64,000 nucleotides of DNA from Trichosporon coremiiforme (Eukaryota > Basidiomycota > Tremellomycetes > Trichosporonales > Trichosporonaceae): NCBI GenBank assembly GCA_039545355.1, contig BCJJ01000002.1, positions 397,956 to 461,955 of the forward strand, read 5' to 3'. The notes under the pieces were generated by a model. That model worked only from the letters and a program-made list of their open reading frames with translations, did no database searches and had not been told where the DNA came from. Of the stretch, positions 10,430-21,588 are shown piece after piece. The stretch's first letter is position 1. Each line of letters begins with the position of its first letter. Position numbers and translations under genes: made by a program.

Positions 10430-13400
10430 TTACTTGCCGAACTTCGACTTGCTCGGCGTGTCCACGGTGGCTGTTGTGCGGCTCGTGGTACTAGCGGAGC
10501 GGGAGCGGGACCGGCCGAGCTTGGATCCCTGGGCGGAGTTGGCGCCCGGCGCCCAGTCGAGGCGGATCTTGACGGCACCAGAGCCGTCGTTGAGCTCGAC
10601 AAACACGTCGGCGGTCGGGACGGCGGGCTGGACGTGACGCCAGATGTCGACCGAGGCCTCACCAAGCGTCTCGTCCTTACCGAACGAGTGGTGGTCGAGC
10701 ACGGCGAGCTGAAGCTGGTTCGTGCCGGGAGCAACGTGGAACGCGAAGCTCTCGTTGTACTCGGCCTCGGTGCCCTTCTTGTGGTCCGTCTTGTACGCCT
10801 TGCCGCCGCACTTGAGCGCGACGAGCGCCTTCGGCACGCTGTTGCCGATGGGGTGGATATCCTTGGCGCCAAGGACGGTCACGGTGAGCGTGCCCGGCTC
10901 CTGGGGGGCGGAGGCCATGTCGGCGGGAAGGGTCGTGGCGGCCTCACCGGTAGGGACGCCCTGCTGGACGACTCCGGCGGGGGCGGACACCTGGCCGGCA
11001 ACGAGAGCCTGGCCATCGGCAGGGACCTGGCCATCGACGACGTAGCCCTGGGGCGGCTCGCCGTGGGCTGCACCGCCAGCGGCGATGAACGCCGCCTCCT
11101 GGTTCGGGATCGACTGGGAAGACGCGCGGTCCTTCTTCTTGCCGAAGAGGCGGCCGGGGGCGGAGACGACCTTGCCGACACCACCGACAACACCCTTGCC
11201 GACGGCGACGGGAGCGCCGATGGCAGCCGAGCCGACGTTGGTAACGACACGGCCGGTGCCAGAGGCAAAGGTCGAGGTGCGCTGTCGAACGGCAGTGACG
11301 AACTGAGGAGTGAAGACCATGGACAGCTGAAGGGTACCGTGCTGCTTGCCATCAAGAACGACGGGGAACTCGGCGTTGGTGGCCTGGAACGGCTCGAGGC
11401 GGTTCAGGTCGATGATGCCACCACCGAGCGGGTCGGCAGTACCGAGAGTGTTCCAGTCAGAAACGAGGAACTCGAACTGCGAAGCGCAGCGCGAGGGAAC
11501 GACAGTCTCGAACTGCTCGTTCCATGTCGGGTTGACCGTCTTCTTGATCGTCTCCGACTTGAACACCTTGCGGCCGTTCAGCATGAAAGTGACGTTGGGG
11601 TCAGACTTGCCGCCGCGGTCAGCAGCGAGCAGGTGCTTGGCGCCAATGACGTTGACGCGCAGGATACCCTGGTTGTTGACCGTCTCGCGCTGCTCGAGCA
11701 CAATGTTGACTGGGATGTAGCGAGACGAGAATGTAACCGTGCTACGGTTCTGGCCGTTGGGTGCAGTGAGGGTGAAAGTGGCAGTCTTGTCGAGAGTAGC
11801 CTCGAGGAACTCCTTGGTGTCCATGTGGAGCTCGGCGACAATCTCGGGCTCGTCGTCCTCCGGGTCGGCGTTGATGCGCATCCAGGTGCGGCCAAAGTCG
11901 AGCTCCTTGACGAAGCCCTCGCCGACCTGGTCCCACTTGACGTGGGTGCCACGGGCCTTCTCGGTAGTGAAAGTGGGGTAATAGCCGTCATCAAACATGA
12001 TCTCAAGGGCACCCTTGCGAGCGAGCTTGCCCTCGATGACCTGGAAACAGAGGATACCGGACTGGTACTGGAGGAGCTGGGCGTCGGTGAGTTCGACACC
12101 GACCTCGGGGTCTTCAGTAGCAGTCTCGGGGGTCTTGCCGTCGCCGTTGACGGAGTTGCCGTCCTTAGGAGGAACAACAACAGGGGCGTCGCCGTTGGTG
12201 GGGGGAGGAGTAGGGGCAGAAGTGTCACCAGGAGCGTTGGCAAGAGCAGCAGTAGGGGCAGCGCCGTTGGTGGCAGCAGCAGAGCCGTTGGCAGCAGAGG
12301 GAGCAGAAGTGGCAGTGGGGTCGTTGATCTCGGTGATGTTGGCCTGGGCAACCTCCTTGACGGGGTTAGGAGCCTTGGGCTCGAACGACACGCCGCCCCT
12401 AAGCGACATGGCGGGCTTGAAGTCGACGTCGACGAAGAGCTGACCCTTGTACTCCTTGTCCTTGTCGATCCAGATACGCTCAGCGAGCGACTTGGGGCCA
12501 AGAGAAGCGTAGGGGAACTCATTGTTACCAGGGTTCTCAGCAGCAAAGCCGTCAACCTCGAGGTTGATCATACCAAGAGTGCGGTCCTTGCCGAGGTTCT
12601 GGTAGTCCATGAGCTCGAGGGTGAGGCGCTCGCGAAGGGTGTGAACCGGAACGTAGATGATCTGGTCCCAGACGGGGTTGAGGTTCGAGTCCTGGACGTC
12701 GGTGCGGCCGAGGACCTTACCACCCAGAACAACACGGACGTAAGGGTCAGACTTGCCAGTGAGCTCGACGTTCTTCACGTCGATGGCCTTCTTGACGTGG
12801 ACACGGAGGATACCAATGGGAGGGACGTAGGACGCGGCACCGTCAATGGCACCAGGCATGCTGACAGGCTTGAAGGTGGCAGAAAGACGGATCTTGCCCT
12901 TGCGCGAGCCCTGGAGGGGGAACCAGTCCTCCTCCTTCTCCTTGGCGGCGATGATGTCCGAGAGCTTAATCGTGGAGCGGCCGAGAATCGAGTTAGTCTT
13001 CTTGTCGGTGACGACAACAGTAACGACGGAGGCGTTCTTGTCGGCGCAGATGTACTCGGTGTGGTCGTCCCAGGCAGGAGTTGAGTTCTTCTTGACGACA
13101 TCGGTCGAGTGAATGGGCTCGGGGTTCTTGCCGAGGTAGACGGTAGCGTACGCGTTGACATCGCCGGAGCGGTCAAAGTCCTTGGCCTGGTGGATGTTGA
13201 GACGGGCAATACCAGTGGGGATGTCGGGAAGGGGCTCGAAAGTGCCGTCCTCCTTCTTCTCGGGCTGAATAGTCGGGTAGTAGTTGATGTCGTAACGGAG
13301 CTCTCCCTTGTCCTTGCCGCCCTGAATGATGCGGCCGACAAGGCCCTCCTGGGACTCGTCCTCCACGAAGCCCTGGAGCTCCTGGGTAACAGTGCCGATC

Positions 13401-15829
13401 TGGTCGTCCTTGGTGTGCTCGTTGAAGTCGAAGATGTTGAAATTGAGAACGTCGGCGAGAGAGTTGACAAGAACGAACTGAGTCTCGTTCCACGAGGGAG
13501 TAGAGGTCGAGTCGATGGTCTTGGTGCGGGCGACAGGAGGCTTGGCACCAAGAGACAGAGCAACGTAGGGGTCCGGCGCGCCGCCTCCAAGCTTAGTAGA
13601 CTTAAGGCCGCGGGCATCGTGAACAGTGATCTTGAGGACACCGATTGCAGCGTCGAGAGGAGTGCCCGAGAGCATCTGCTCGAGGTCAAGGGTGAAGACG
13701 TTGGGGTCGTACATTATGGGGCCAAGGTTGGCGTGGACCTGGTCGCGGATGAAGGGGGCAAGACCGGGGATCGAGTTGATGTCGAAACCGAAGGTCTCTC
13801 CTCCGATGGGCTTGAGGACGTAGTCGAAGGTAGGCTTCTCGATGAAGCTCATCTCGACCTTCTGGATGTGAGGGAAGGCAGTCATGAGCTTGAGCTTGAT
13901 GCGCATCTTGCCGGAGAAGGAGAGGTCCTCAAGGAGAATAGGCATGCCGGTGGAGACCATACCCTTGCCGAGACGAATGGTAAGAACGATCTTGGGGTTG
14001 ACACGGTTGACAGCCTCACGGGGAGTAACGTCCTGGAGGTCGTTGGGAGTAAAAGAGATGGCCCAGTCCATGGCGACGACATCGTCGGCGGTCTTGGGGA
14101 AGGTACGGACATAGTCAATGCGAGGAGCCTTGTTGCCGAGGGTGAAGGTGGTCATGCGAATGCTGTCCAGGAAACCAGGGGTGTTGGCGACGAGGGCAGC
14201 GTCGACAGACTGAACAATGGTAGCCGAAAGAACGGGCTCGTAACTGATACGTCAGCTTAAACCTCCCAGCTCAGCTACTCACATGAGCCAGAAGCGGTCG
14301 AGGAAGCCATTGAGCCAGTCAGCGCTCTCGGTCTCAGTGATGAGACGAGTCTTGACGAGCTCACGCTGGATGTCGTCACGGGCGCGCTCACGGGTACGCT
14401 TGATCGAGAGGGAGTAGGCGGTGGCACAGAAGGCGAGAATAATGAAGACCCAAGCCCAGCCGAAGCGGAGCCACGCGGTGAAACGGGTAGCGAGCACGGC
14501 GAAAACAATGATACCAGCGTTCACGTACCAGGTACCGTAGTACTGGTCCGAGACGTATTGCTGCAGGATACTAAGCTGCTCAGCTGTCTTGGCATCGGCC
14601 AGGCCTTTGCCCTCGATGCCGGCGACCTCCTTCCAGCCGAAGCCATCGCCCATCTGCTGGTCAGTTCAGACCCCTAATGTGTAACTCACCCAGGTGGGGA
14701 TGCCAGGGAGAACGGTCTTGGGGATGTTGCCGGGGATCTCCTGCTCCTTCTTGGCCTCCTCGCTGGCCCTCTTGGCGTCCTCGAGGGAGACAGTCGGGGC
14801 GGGAGCGTCCGAGGTCGACGTGTCGATGGCGACGGCTTGGGGTTCATCAGCAATGGCTCTCGTCACGGTGATTTTGGGAAGTTTAGGGAGTGAATCAGGT
14901 CGGATAGGGGCGAGTTTGCCCTTCATCGCTGCGGTAGCTGTGAGAGGCGAAGGATTACAGCATGAAAGAGCGAGTGAATGATCGCTTTAGCACACATCGA
15001 AACTGTGCACCACACACGCGTCCCGTAGGTAGCACGCAGCTATCCGTGCGTCGTGGCGGTTAAGCCGCCAACGATCCGGTGCGTCTGGTGATGAGGACAT
15101 TTCGTGTGGCTTATGCCCGGACCTCTGTTCACGGGCAGTGATCGACGGCCAACAAACAATGCTGGGTCCAGCGTCATGAAGTACTCACCACGCGCGCTGC
15201 CCTTCGGGTCGTCCTTGAGGGCACCCATGCCGGGCATGTTGCCGAGCATGTTCCTGGCCTGGCCGTGGACGTGACCAGTGACGGCGTTGACACCGCCGCC
15301 GACGCCGCGACCGACGGCAGTGACACCACCGATGGCGCCCTTGCCGACAGCTCCGACACCGTCAATCGCACCGCGACCAACAGCACCGACGCCGTCAGCA
15401 ACTCCGCCGACGACGTTCGTAGCGCCGCCGACGACGCCGCGGCCGACAGCACCGACACCGCCGGCGGCACCCTTGCCGACGTTCATGACACCGCGACCGA
15501 TGCTCTTCGGGGCGCCGAATACCTTGCCAAAGCCACTCTTGCTAGCAGCGGCCTTGTCCTGGGGTGCAGCGTTGGCGTCGAACGTCTGCGTGATTAGCTC
15601 GAGTCGAGGCAGTACAGAGCTGGTGCGGCTGCGGCGCGGCCGATTCACGCATCCATCTGGAGAGTCGTTCTGGATCGACACATCAAGCACTCACGTGGAC
15701 GGTAGCACCGCGCTGGGCATCCTGCGAGGCGACCTGGGCGACGGCCTGCTTCTGAGAGCTGTTGAGGCCAGGCATCTGGCCCGGGGCGGCGGCGCCCTGG
15801 GCAGCGTTGCCGTTCGAGGGAGAGGCCAT
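10430..15829 (-). CDS. TCB: Tricalbin (SMP and C2 domain ER-plasma membrane tether)
   Basis: Tricalbins anchor cortical ER to the plasma membrane and carry lipid through an SMP domain. Five exons fit (15829-15695, 15585-15189, 14937-14690, 14653-14283, 14243-10430), giving 1,654 residues. In order: N-terminal leader; Gly/Val-rich repeat region (about 78-145); hydrophobic hairpin about 300-342 (GTWYVNAGIIVFAVL, then AWVFIILAFCATAYSL); SMP domain about 365-580 beginning TESADWLNGFLDRFW-LIYEPVLS; then five C2 domains starting near 584, 730, 862, 1239 and 1500. Between C2-3 and C2-4 lies a Pro/Ala/Thr-rich linker, and between C2-4 and C2-5 a second Gly/Val-rich stretch. C2-3 keeps the SDPYV calcium-type loop; C2-2 and C2-5 look degenerate. 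It is longer than yeast Tcb1-3 (about 1,190-1,550). The first exon is the least certain. Confidence 0.93.
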
Positions 15830-16207
15830 GATTTAGCAGGAACCGCTGTCGTTAGGCAAAAGAGGGGGGAATTGTCAGCCCGTTCTCTCGATCAATAGGC
15901 TGGTCGAGAGATAGTGACGACGCGCTCCGGTCGATCCGTGTCCGAGTCCAAACAACAGCCAGACGCGCGGGTGTGGTTGCTGGCCGGGAGATAATTTGTT
16001 TACTTGGCCTCGTCGCTACGCGTCTTGTGTCGGACGCGCGAGGGGTCAAGATGGGGAGGAGTTGTCGAGGAGAGAGGGAGAGGAGGGGAGGGCGATCCGG
16101 GGAGGAGGGATGGGAGACGTCGAAATCGAGAGGAGATGAGATGGCGCAGATCACAGCGTTACTGTCCAGTGGTCGGTGGCTAGGTCTGGCGCACCTGGCT
16201 ACTGGCC

Positions 16208-16254
16208 GGAGGAGGAGGAGGAGGAGCGGCAGCAGCAGCAGCAGCAGCAGCAGA
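16208..16254 (+). repeat. GGA and GCA trinucleotide microsatellites
   Basis: About six GGA units run directly into about eight GCA units, inside the probable tricalbin leader. On the minus strand the tract would read as polyleucine, which explains a spurious open frame here. Confidence 0.9.
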
Positions 16255-17728
16255 CACGCAGTGATGATAGGCTTTGGCTTCGGCTGCCGGCCAGTGGCAA
16301 GGGAGAAGCGGGGGACGGGAGGGCACCAAGGCTGGGACGGAAGCAGTCTCCTGGACTGAGGTGCTCTGGATGGGCACTGGATGCTGGGTCGATCTCCTTC
16401 TGCCTTCCTCTCTAATTTGGATTGATGAGCTTTGGCTGAAGCCAGCACCTGCAGCACCTGACCGGCTGGTCTGTCAGTAATGCTGTACCAGAGTGTACAA
16501 ACGCAGGGTGTGTACCGTGAAGCCGTCGGCCCTGGATGCCAGCGCAGAATCCTTCAGTGTCCGCCCAGCTGGCCCCCCATACCCCTGCCGCCTGCCAACC
16601 GGAAGTAGCCATTGACGCTGCGGCGGCTTCAGGTCCTTTTCGGCCCTGCGCCTGCTGCCGTGGGTTCCTTGCCTTCTGCTCCTGGGATGCCCTGGTGCCG
16701 GGGCGCTTGAACGCGTTGATCGAAGCTTAAACGCTCAAACACTACGAGAACCCATTCAAAGCCTGACGCCGATGATGTACCAAATGAGATTGTAGGCGTG
16801 CCTGCCGTGACACGTCTTACACAGCTTGCTCGCCGTGCCTTCCGAGCAATCCGCCGGCCCCGCAGCCTACAGCTTCATACCCCGAATAATCGTTCCCAGA
16901 AAGGAACAGAGGCACGGAGGCATGTCCGTGCTGGTTCCTCTTCATTTACAGCATGCCACCCCTCGCCAAGCTGGCGGCACTTAGTTCTCACGACAGTCAT
17001 GGAGACAGCATCGCAGCAATCGTTGGCAATCGCTGGGTGCGAGTGCATGCGCAGGCATGCCTCCCGCAGCGCCTGCCTCGATGGCGCTCTAGGCGGCGGC
17101 GGGGCGCAGAGCGCAGCTGCAGACTGCAGAGAGAGCTTGCAGAGGAGACACAGCCGCCGACGCGCTGAGCGCGACAGGGGACGAGGGACAGGGGTGACGC
17201 GCCCCGCGCCGCGCCGTTGGGTGCTCTTGCTTGATCGGGCTATGTCCGCAGTCGACGAATGATGGATGATTAGTCGGCTGAAGCCAATGCGTCAGAGGCG
17301 GCCGCTCGGACCCTGCGTACCCCGTGGTCTGCGCAGGCAGGCGCACGGGCTGGTGATCCTGCACATCATCTCCTGTTTTGCTTGAAGTCCGACATGCAGG
17401 CCACATAACACAGCTTAATTCCGGGGATCCGTCGCAAACCCAGTTTCTAGCGTATCACAGCCGAGAGAGCTTAAGCGGAGAGCCCACAATCCAGCGTCCA
17501 ATACCAGATCCAAAACGGAATAGAGCCCACAAGCCCGAAAGAGAGTCTCTTTGGGCCGACGACGGTACCCCTGGCCGGTTCCTGCAGTGCCTGCATCTTG
17601 CTGCCGTGCCGCCAGTCAATTAAAATTCCGTCACCTGACCAGCCTGAGGAAGGGCGTACGCTGCGCACATTCATTAATCTTTACGCTCTGCAGGCGGATC
17701 TGTCTGTCGTGGGACGGCGCCATGTTGG

Positions 17729-17750
17729 TCACGTGAAATTTGTCACGTGA
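17729..17750. promoter_or_regulatory. Paired TCACGTGA palindromes
   Basis: Two perfect 8-bp palindromes TCACGTGA lie at 17729-17736 and 17743-17750, with a partial site TTACGTGG just after. CACGTG is the core bound by Cbf1-type bHLH factors. The pair sits 1.9 kb upstream of the tricalbin ATG and about 600 nt past the 3' end of the inositol monophosphatase gene, so its target is unclear. Confidence 0.5.
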
Positions 17751-18349
17751 TCTTATTACGTGGATTTTCTGTCAGACAGAGCTAGATAGTATCAATCGGT
17801 GCGAGAGGCACGGTCTGCGATCAAAAGTCTACAATTTCTGAACAGCAGAGAACTTCTGTCTTCCTCAATCATTCCATCAACACACAGTAGTTGCAGTGCT
17901 GCTTTCGAGCGGCACTGCAGCCATGTAAACACCTCAAGCACACGACGCACTGGATCCGACGCACAGGTACTCACTCCCACATCCCTCCCCTTCTTCCTTT
18001 CCTCAACTCTCCAAACGCGCAACTTTGCAACAGCCCCTTTTATTCACGATCAGCGCCCAACTCCACTGGCGTCTGGACGGGGAAAGGGGGGCGAGAACGA
18101 AACCAGTCTGCCCAGGCGCGCCAAGGGCTTTAGTCGGCCTGAGGGTGCTATTGCGGCCGTCTATGCAGGTAGACGGTCCTCGGGTGGGCTGGGACATTTC
18201 CCCATTCTTCTGTGTGTGTGTGTGATCCATTGCGTCGCTGTGTGTACGTGTAACTTGTATGTGTGAAGCGTTTGTTTAGTTTGCATTGTTTGATTATGGA
18301 TATTCTTCTTTCTATTTGCTTCACATGCGGCGCATATGGCGAATGCACC

Positions 18350-19620
18350 TTAAGCGTCCCACTCCTGGACAGTCGAGTAGAACTCGTGCGCAATGTTGCC
18401 CTGGCAGCCGATGACCGTGTCGCCGTCGCTCTCGGGCTGGATGTACCGCACGAAGAGGTACTTGCGGCCCTCTGGGCGTCAGTTCGCTCTGCAGTTGGCG
18501 GCAACTCACCCATGATCTTGGAAGTGGGCACGCCGTCCTTCGCGTCCGAGTCCTTGCTGCCGAAGCTGGCGCCGCCCGCCTCGGACAGAATACACATGCC
18601 GGCCTGTGCGTCAGTTGCCTGCCTGGCGCACAACTCACGCAGACGTCCCAGGGCCAGCAGCCGATCTCCCAGTACCTGTCATCAGATACTCCAGACAAAC
18701 GTAGCTTACACGTCGATGTCGCCGGCCGCGACCATGCAGATATTGAGCGCGGCGGATCCGACAGAGCGTAGCGAGTGCACCATCTTGCCGCCGTCCTTCT
18801 TGTCGCTGGCCAGCTTCTTGAACGAGTTGAGCTTGTTCGACATGGCGGGGTCGCGACGGGAAGAGCCGTACTCGACAGCGATGCTGATGTTAGCTGTGAC
18901 TAGAGCCTGGGTAGCTCACAGAGCCTCGCCGAGATCGTTCAGCCCCTTCTTCGTGCGCGGAAGCTTGGTCGAGTCGGCATACGCACCCCGGCCCTCAGCG
19001 GCAGAGTACATCTGGTTCAGGAAGGGGTTGTAAACGACACCGACGACCGGCTTGCCCTTGACCGCGAAGCCGATCGAGCACGCCACGAAGGGGAAGCCGT
19101 GGATCTGGTGTCAGTTCCCGGACGGCTGCTTAACTCACGAAGTTGGTCGTGCCGTCAATCGGGCTGGGGTTTAGCTAACATGGCATACCGGGCAGCTTAC
19201 TCGACTTATGTTAGTTATGACAAAGCTCGAACAAACTCACCAATCCAGGTTGGGTCATCGGTGATCTTCTGGCCATCGTACGTCTCCTCGCCGATGCTGC
19301 TGTCAGCTAAGGTCTGCGGTCGGCAAGCTCACAACTTGTGGTCAGGGTACTTCGCCTTGATGGTCTTGGTGATAAAGTCCTCGACCTGCTTGTCGACCTC
19401 GGTGACGAGCTGTTATCAGCGCCATCCCTGAGACTTGCTCACGTCAACCGAGTTCAGCTTCTGGTCCTGGGATGCATGCTCCTGCATGCGGCGCTTCTGG
19501 CCATCCGTGATGAGCTGTCCCGCCTGTTTCGTCAGCTAGCCAACAGCGATGAGAGCGGACCCTGCGGGCAGTGTCCTTCGCGAACTCAAGGATCTGGTCG
19601 AGGTCGAGCTTGTCTGCCAT
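18350..19620 (-). CDS. INM1: Inositol-1-monophosphatase
   Basis: Mg-dependent hydrolysis of inositol monophosphates to free inositol. Eleven exons give 304 residues: 19620-19561, 19523-19443, 19409-19333, 19296-19241, 19204-19201, 19163-19139, 19104-18920, 18883-18710, 18675-18639, 18603-18510 and 18471-18350. Motifs in order: DLVTEVDKQVEDFI, KFIGEE, the metal-binding WIVDPIDGTTNFIHGFPF, and near the end GSAALNI with DVYWEIGCWPWDV-AG. The WIVDPIDGTTNF motif is continuous only if a 4-nt exon (TCGA) is spliced between a 36-nt and a 37-nt intron. Intron 1 has a non-consensus GTCCGC donor. The acceptor before IGEE is ambiguous (CAGCAG); the second CAG gives the family sequence. The gene is divergent from RPS4, 286 nt away. 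Confidence 0.93.
19201..19204 (-). other. INM1: Four-nucleotide microexon of INM1
   Basis: Read on the minus strand, exon 4 ends TGGATTG before GTGAGT. A CTAAC branch site and AAG acceptor precede the four bases TCGA, followed by a GTAAGC donor, a second branch site and a CAG acceptor before CCCGATTGACGGC. Only inclusion of TCGA restores W-I-V-D-P-I-D-G in frame. Without it the reading hits TGA two codons later. Confidence 0.8.
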
Positions 19621-19906
19621 TGTGGTTGTTGTTGTCGGAACATCGTAGACGCCCGTCGTCGAACTTGGTGACCGATCGTATGACGCAACCCACGTTCGCC
19701 CTCCACCGAGTTCTCGGATAGTCTCTGATCTCCGTGACAAACAGCCACGTGCGTTAAAACGAGTTCATCGGACATAACACCCGCGCCACTTTCTCAATCG
19801 CCGACAGGCTTCGAACCCTGAATCCTCGCGGGAGGTGTCGCTGCACGGCTGCTGGTGGATGACTTGAGATTGCAGGCTCGAGCTAACTCTCCAACCATCA
19901 ATCAAA

Positions 19907-21093
19907 ATGGTGAGTCGCCGACGCGCTTACCAGACGGCGACGACCTCGACAAGCAGCGACAGCGGGACAGCGACGAATACGGCAGACAGTACGAGCAGCT
20001 TGGTGGTCGCGACGAGAGGAGAACGGAGCATGGAGTTCGGGCTGGGAGAAGGAACTCGGGGCGCGATTACTGGGGCACAGCTCGAGTGATCAACCGACGA
20101 CAACGACCATTGCACAAGCTACTTGCAAGGTCTTCCACCGAAACGCGATGATCGAGCTGCTCTCCTTCTGTCTTGTTCGCGCTGTCTGAACTGCCTTGTC
20201 GGGTTGAAAGTCGCCTGGTCAAGAAATTTTGTGAAGAAACCTGGTTGCTAACTTTGTCCAGGGTCGCGGTCCTAAAAAGCACCTCAAGCGTCTTGCTGCT
20301 CCTTCGTCATGGATGCTCGACAAGCTGGGCGGAACCTACGCTCCCCGCCCCTCGCCCGGCCCTCACAAGCTCCGCGAGTCCCTCCCCCTCACCGTCTTCC
20401 TGCGTAACCGCATGAAGTACGCCCTCACCGGCAAGGAGGTCACTGCTATTGTCAAGCAGCGTCTCATNCAGGTCGACGGNAAGGTCCGCACTGACGAGAC
20501 CTNCCCCGCCGGCTTCATGGACGTCATCTCCATNGAGAAGTCTGGCGAGCACTTCCGTCTCCTCTACGATGTNAAGGGTCGTTTCACCATCCACCGCATC
20601 ACCCCCGAGGAGGCTNCCTTCAAGCTNTGCAAGGTNAAGAAGTGCCAGCTCGGTGCCAAGGGTGTCCCCTACGTCGTCACCCACGACGGCCGCACCATCC
20701 GNTACCCCGACCCCAACATCAAGGTCAACGACACCGTCAAGTTCGACTTCCAGCAGAACAAGATCACCGGCCACCTCAAGTTCGAGCCCGGAAACGTCGT
20801 CATGATCACTGGTGGACGTAACATGGGTCGTTCCGGTGTCATNGTCCACAAGGAGCGTCACCTTGGTGGCTTCGACATNGTCCACGTCCGTGACGTTCTT
20901 GACCGCACCTTCGCTACCCGCATCGGCAACGTTTTCGTTATCGGTGAGGGCGCCAAGGCCCAGGTCTCGCTCCCCAAGGGCAAGGGTGTCAAGGTGAGTT
21001 CACACCCAGACGTTTCGATCAATAAACTAACATCTACAGCTCACCATCACCGAGGAGCGCGACCAGAAGCGCCGCCAGAAGCAGGACGCTTAA
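19907..21093 (+). CDS. RPS4: 40S ribosomal protein eS4
   Basis: Small-subunit ribosomal protein. Exon 1 is the ATG alone (19907-19909), then a 352-nt intron, exon 2 at 20262-20993, a 46-nt intron, and exon 3 at 21040-21093; the product has 262 residues, the usual eS4 length. It begins [22 protein letters not shown] and ends [17 protein letters not shown]. The S4-type RNA-binding stretch and the KOW-like [24 protein letters not shown] are clear. A start codon on its own exon followed by a long intron is common for fungal ribosomal protein genes. Eleven single N bases fall in exon 2 between 20468 and 20879; nine are at third codon positions. They do not break the frame. Confidence 0.97.
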
Positions 21094-21217
21094 GCAGCGT
21101 AGGCGTAGTTCTTACACCATGTATTTCCTGGGGATGCACATTTCGACCGCACATGAAGGCGGCGCGTAACTAGTACGCGCCGGCACAGCGACGCTGGCTT
21201 GCTCTGCCTGGCCAGCT

Positions 21218-21291
21218 CGCGAGGAATGGTTCCCTCGCGCGCTGTGTGGCATTGAGCTCCACCAGAGCTCGGGAGTTGATTTTTCACTCCC
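21218..21291. terminator. Three consecutive stem-loops between RPS4 and RPN2
   Basis: CGCGAGG/CCTCGCG at 21218-21239, GAGCTC repeated around CACCA at 21254-21270, and GGGAGT/ACTCCC around TGATTTTTC at 21271-21291 follow one another closely. They lie between two convergent genes, 125-200 nt past the RPS4 stop. Their number and order suggest a bidirectional 3'-end element; function is inferred. Confidence 0.4.
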
Positions 21292-21489
21292 AAACTACAA
21301 CCAAAAGCTCCCGCACCCTTGGCCGCTCACTGACCTCACGTGGGACTCGCGTGAAGCTGACCCGCTCACTGACTGCCATAGCTCCTCGTTTGTAGTTGCA
21401 CACCCCCAGCTAAATGCATTGAATGTCCTCAGCCCGTTTGTAATGAACCTCCCGCAACTGACGATCTAGGTGTTTCTCTTGATGCAAGA

Positions 21490-21523
21490 CCTATGCAGAC
21501 CCGTTACCTATGCACACCCGTTG
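21490..21523 (+). repeat. Two tandem copies of a 17-nt unit
   Basis: CCTATGCAGACCCGTTA is followed directly by CCTATGCACACCCGTTG, two mismatches. It sits 65 nt past the RPN2 stop. Confidence 0.8.
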
Positions 21524-21588
21524 TATCACTTCTCCATGCATATATGCTTTACATTCTAATCGTTCCGACTGCACACGCGCTACACAAC

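Larger units (their letters stand above)
15830..18349. other. 2.5-kb intergenic region upstream of tricalbin
   Basis: No protein gene is supported. The part next to tricalbin (15.83-16.45 kb) is pyrimidine-rich on the minus strand and contains GGA and GCA microsatellites. A paired CACGTG element lies at 17729-17750. The right part forms the 3' flank of the inositol monophosphatase gene. A short + strand transcript starting after the CACGTG pair is possible but no convincing coding frame follows. Confidence 0.5.

Noticed and set aside
10634..13084. 816-codon open frame antisense to tricalbin
   Set aside because: Exact shadow of the strongly GC3-biased tricalbin exon; no domain, and the composition is the complement of the sense codons.
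15852..16457. Minus-strand open frame with polyleucine run
   Set aside because: The polyleucine is a translated GCA microsatellite in the tricalbin leader.
19795..19825. tRNA-like B-box (GGTTCGAAGCC, minus strand)
   Set aside because: The T-arm does not pair for five bases and no A-box, anticodon arm or acceptor stem fits around it.
19910..20261. Possible box C/D snoRNA in RPS4 intron 1
   Set aside because: Only a one-mismatch C-box (GTGATCA) and a CTGA were found, about 100 nt apart, without a terminal stem.
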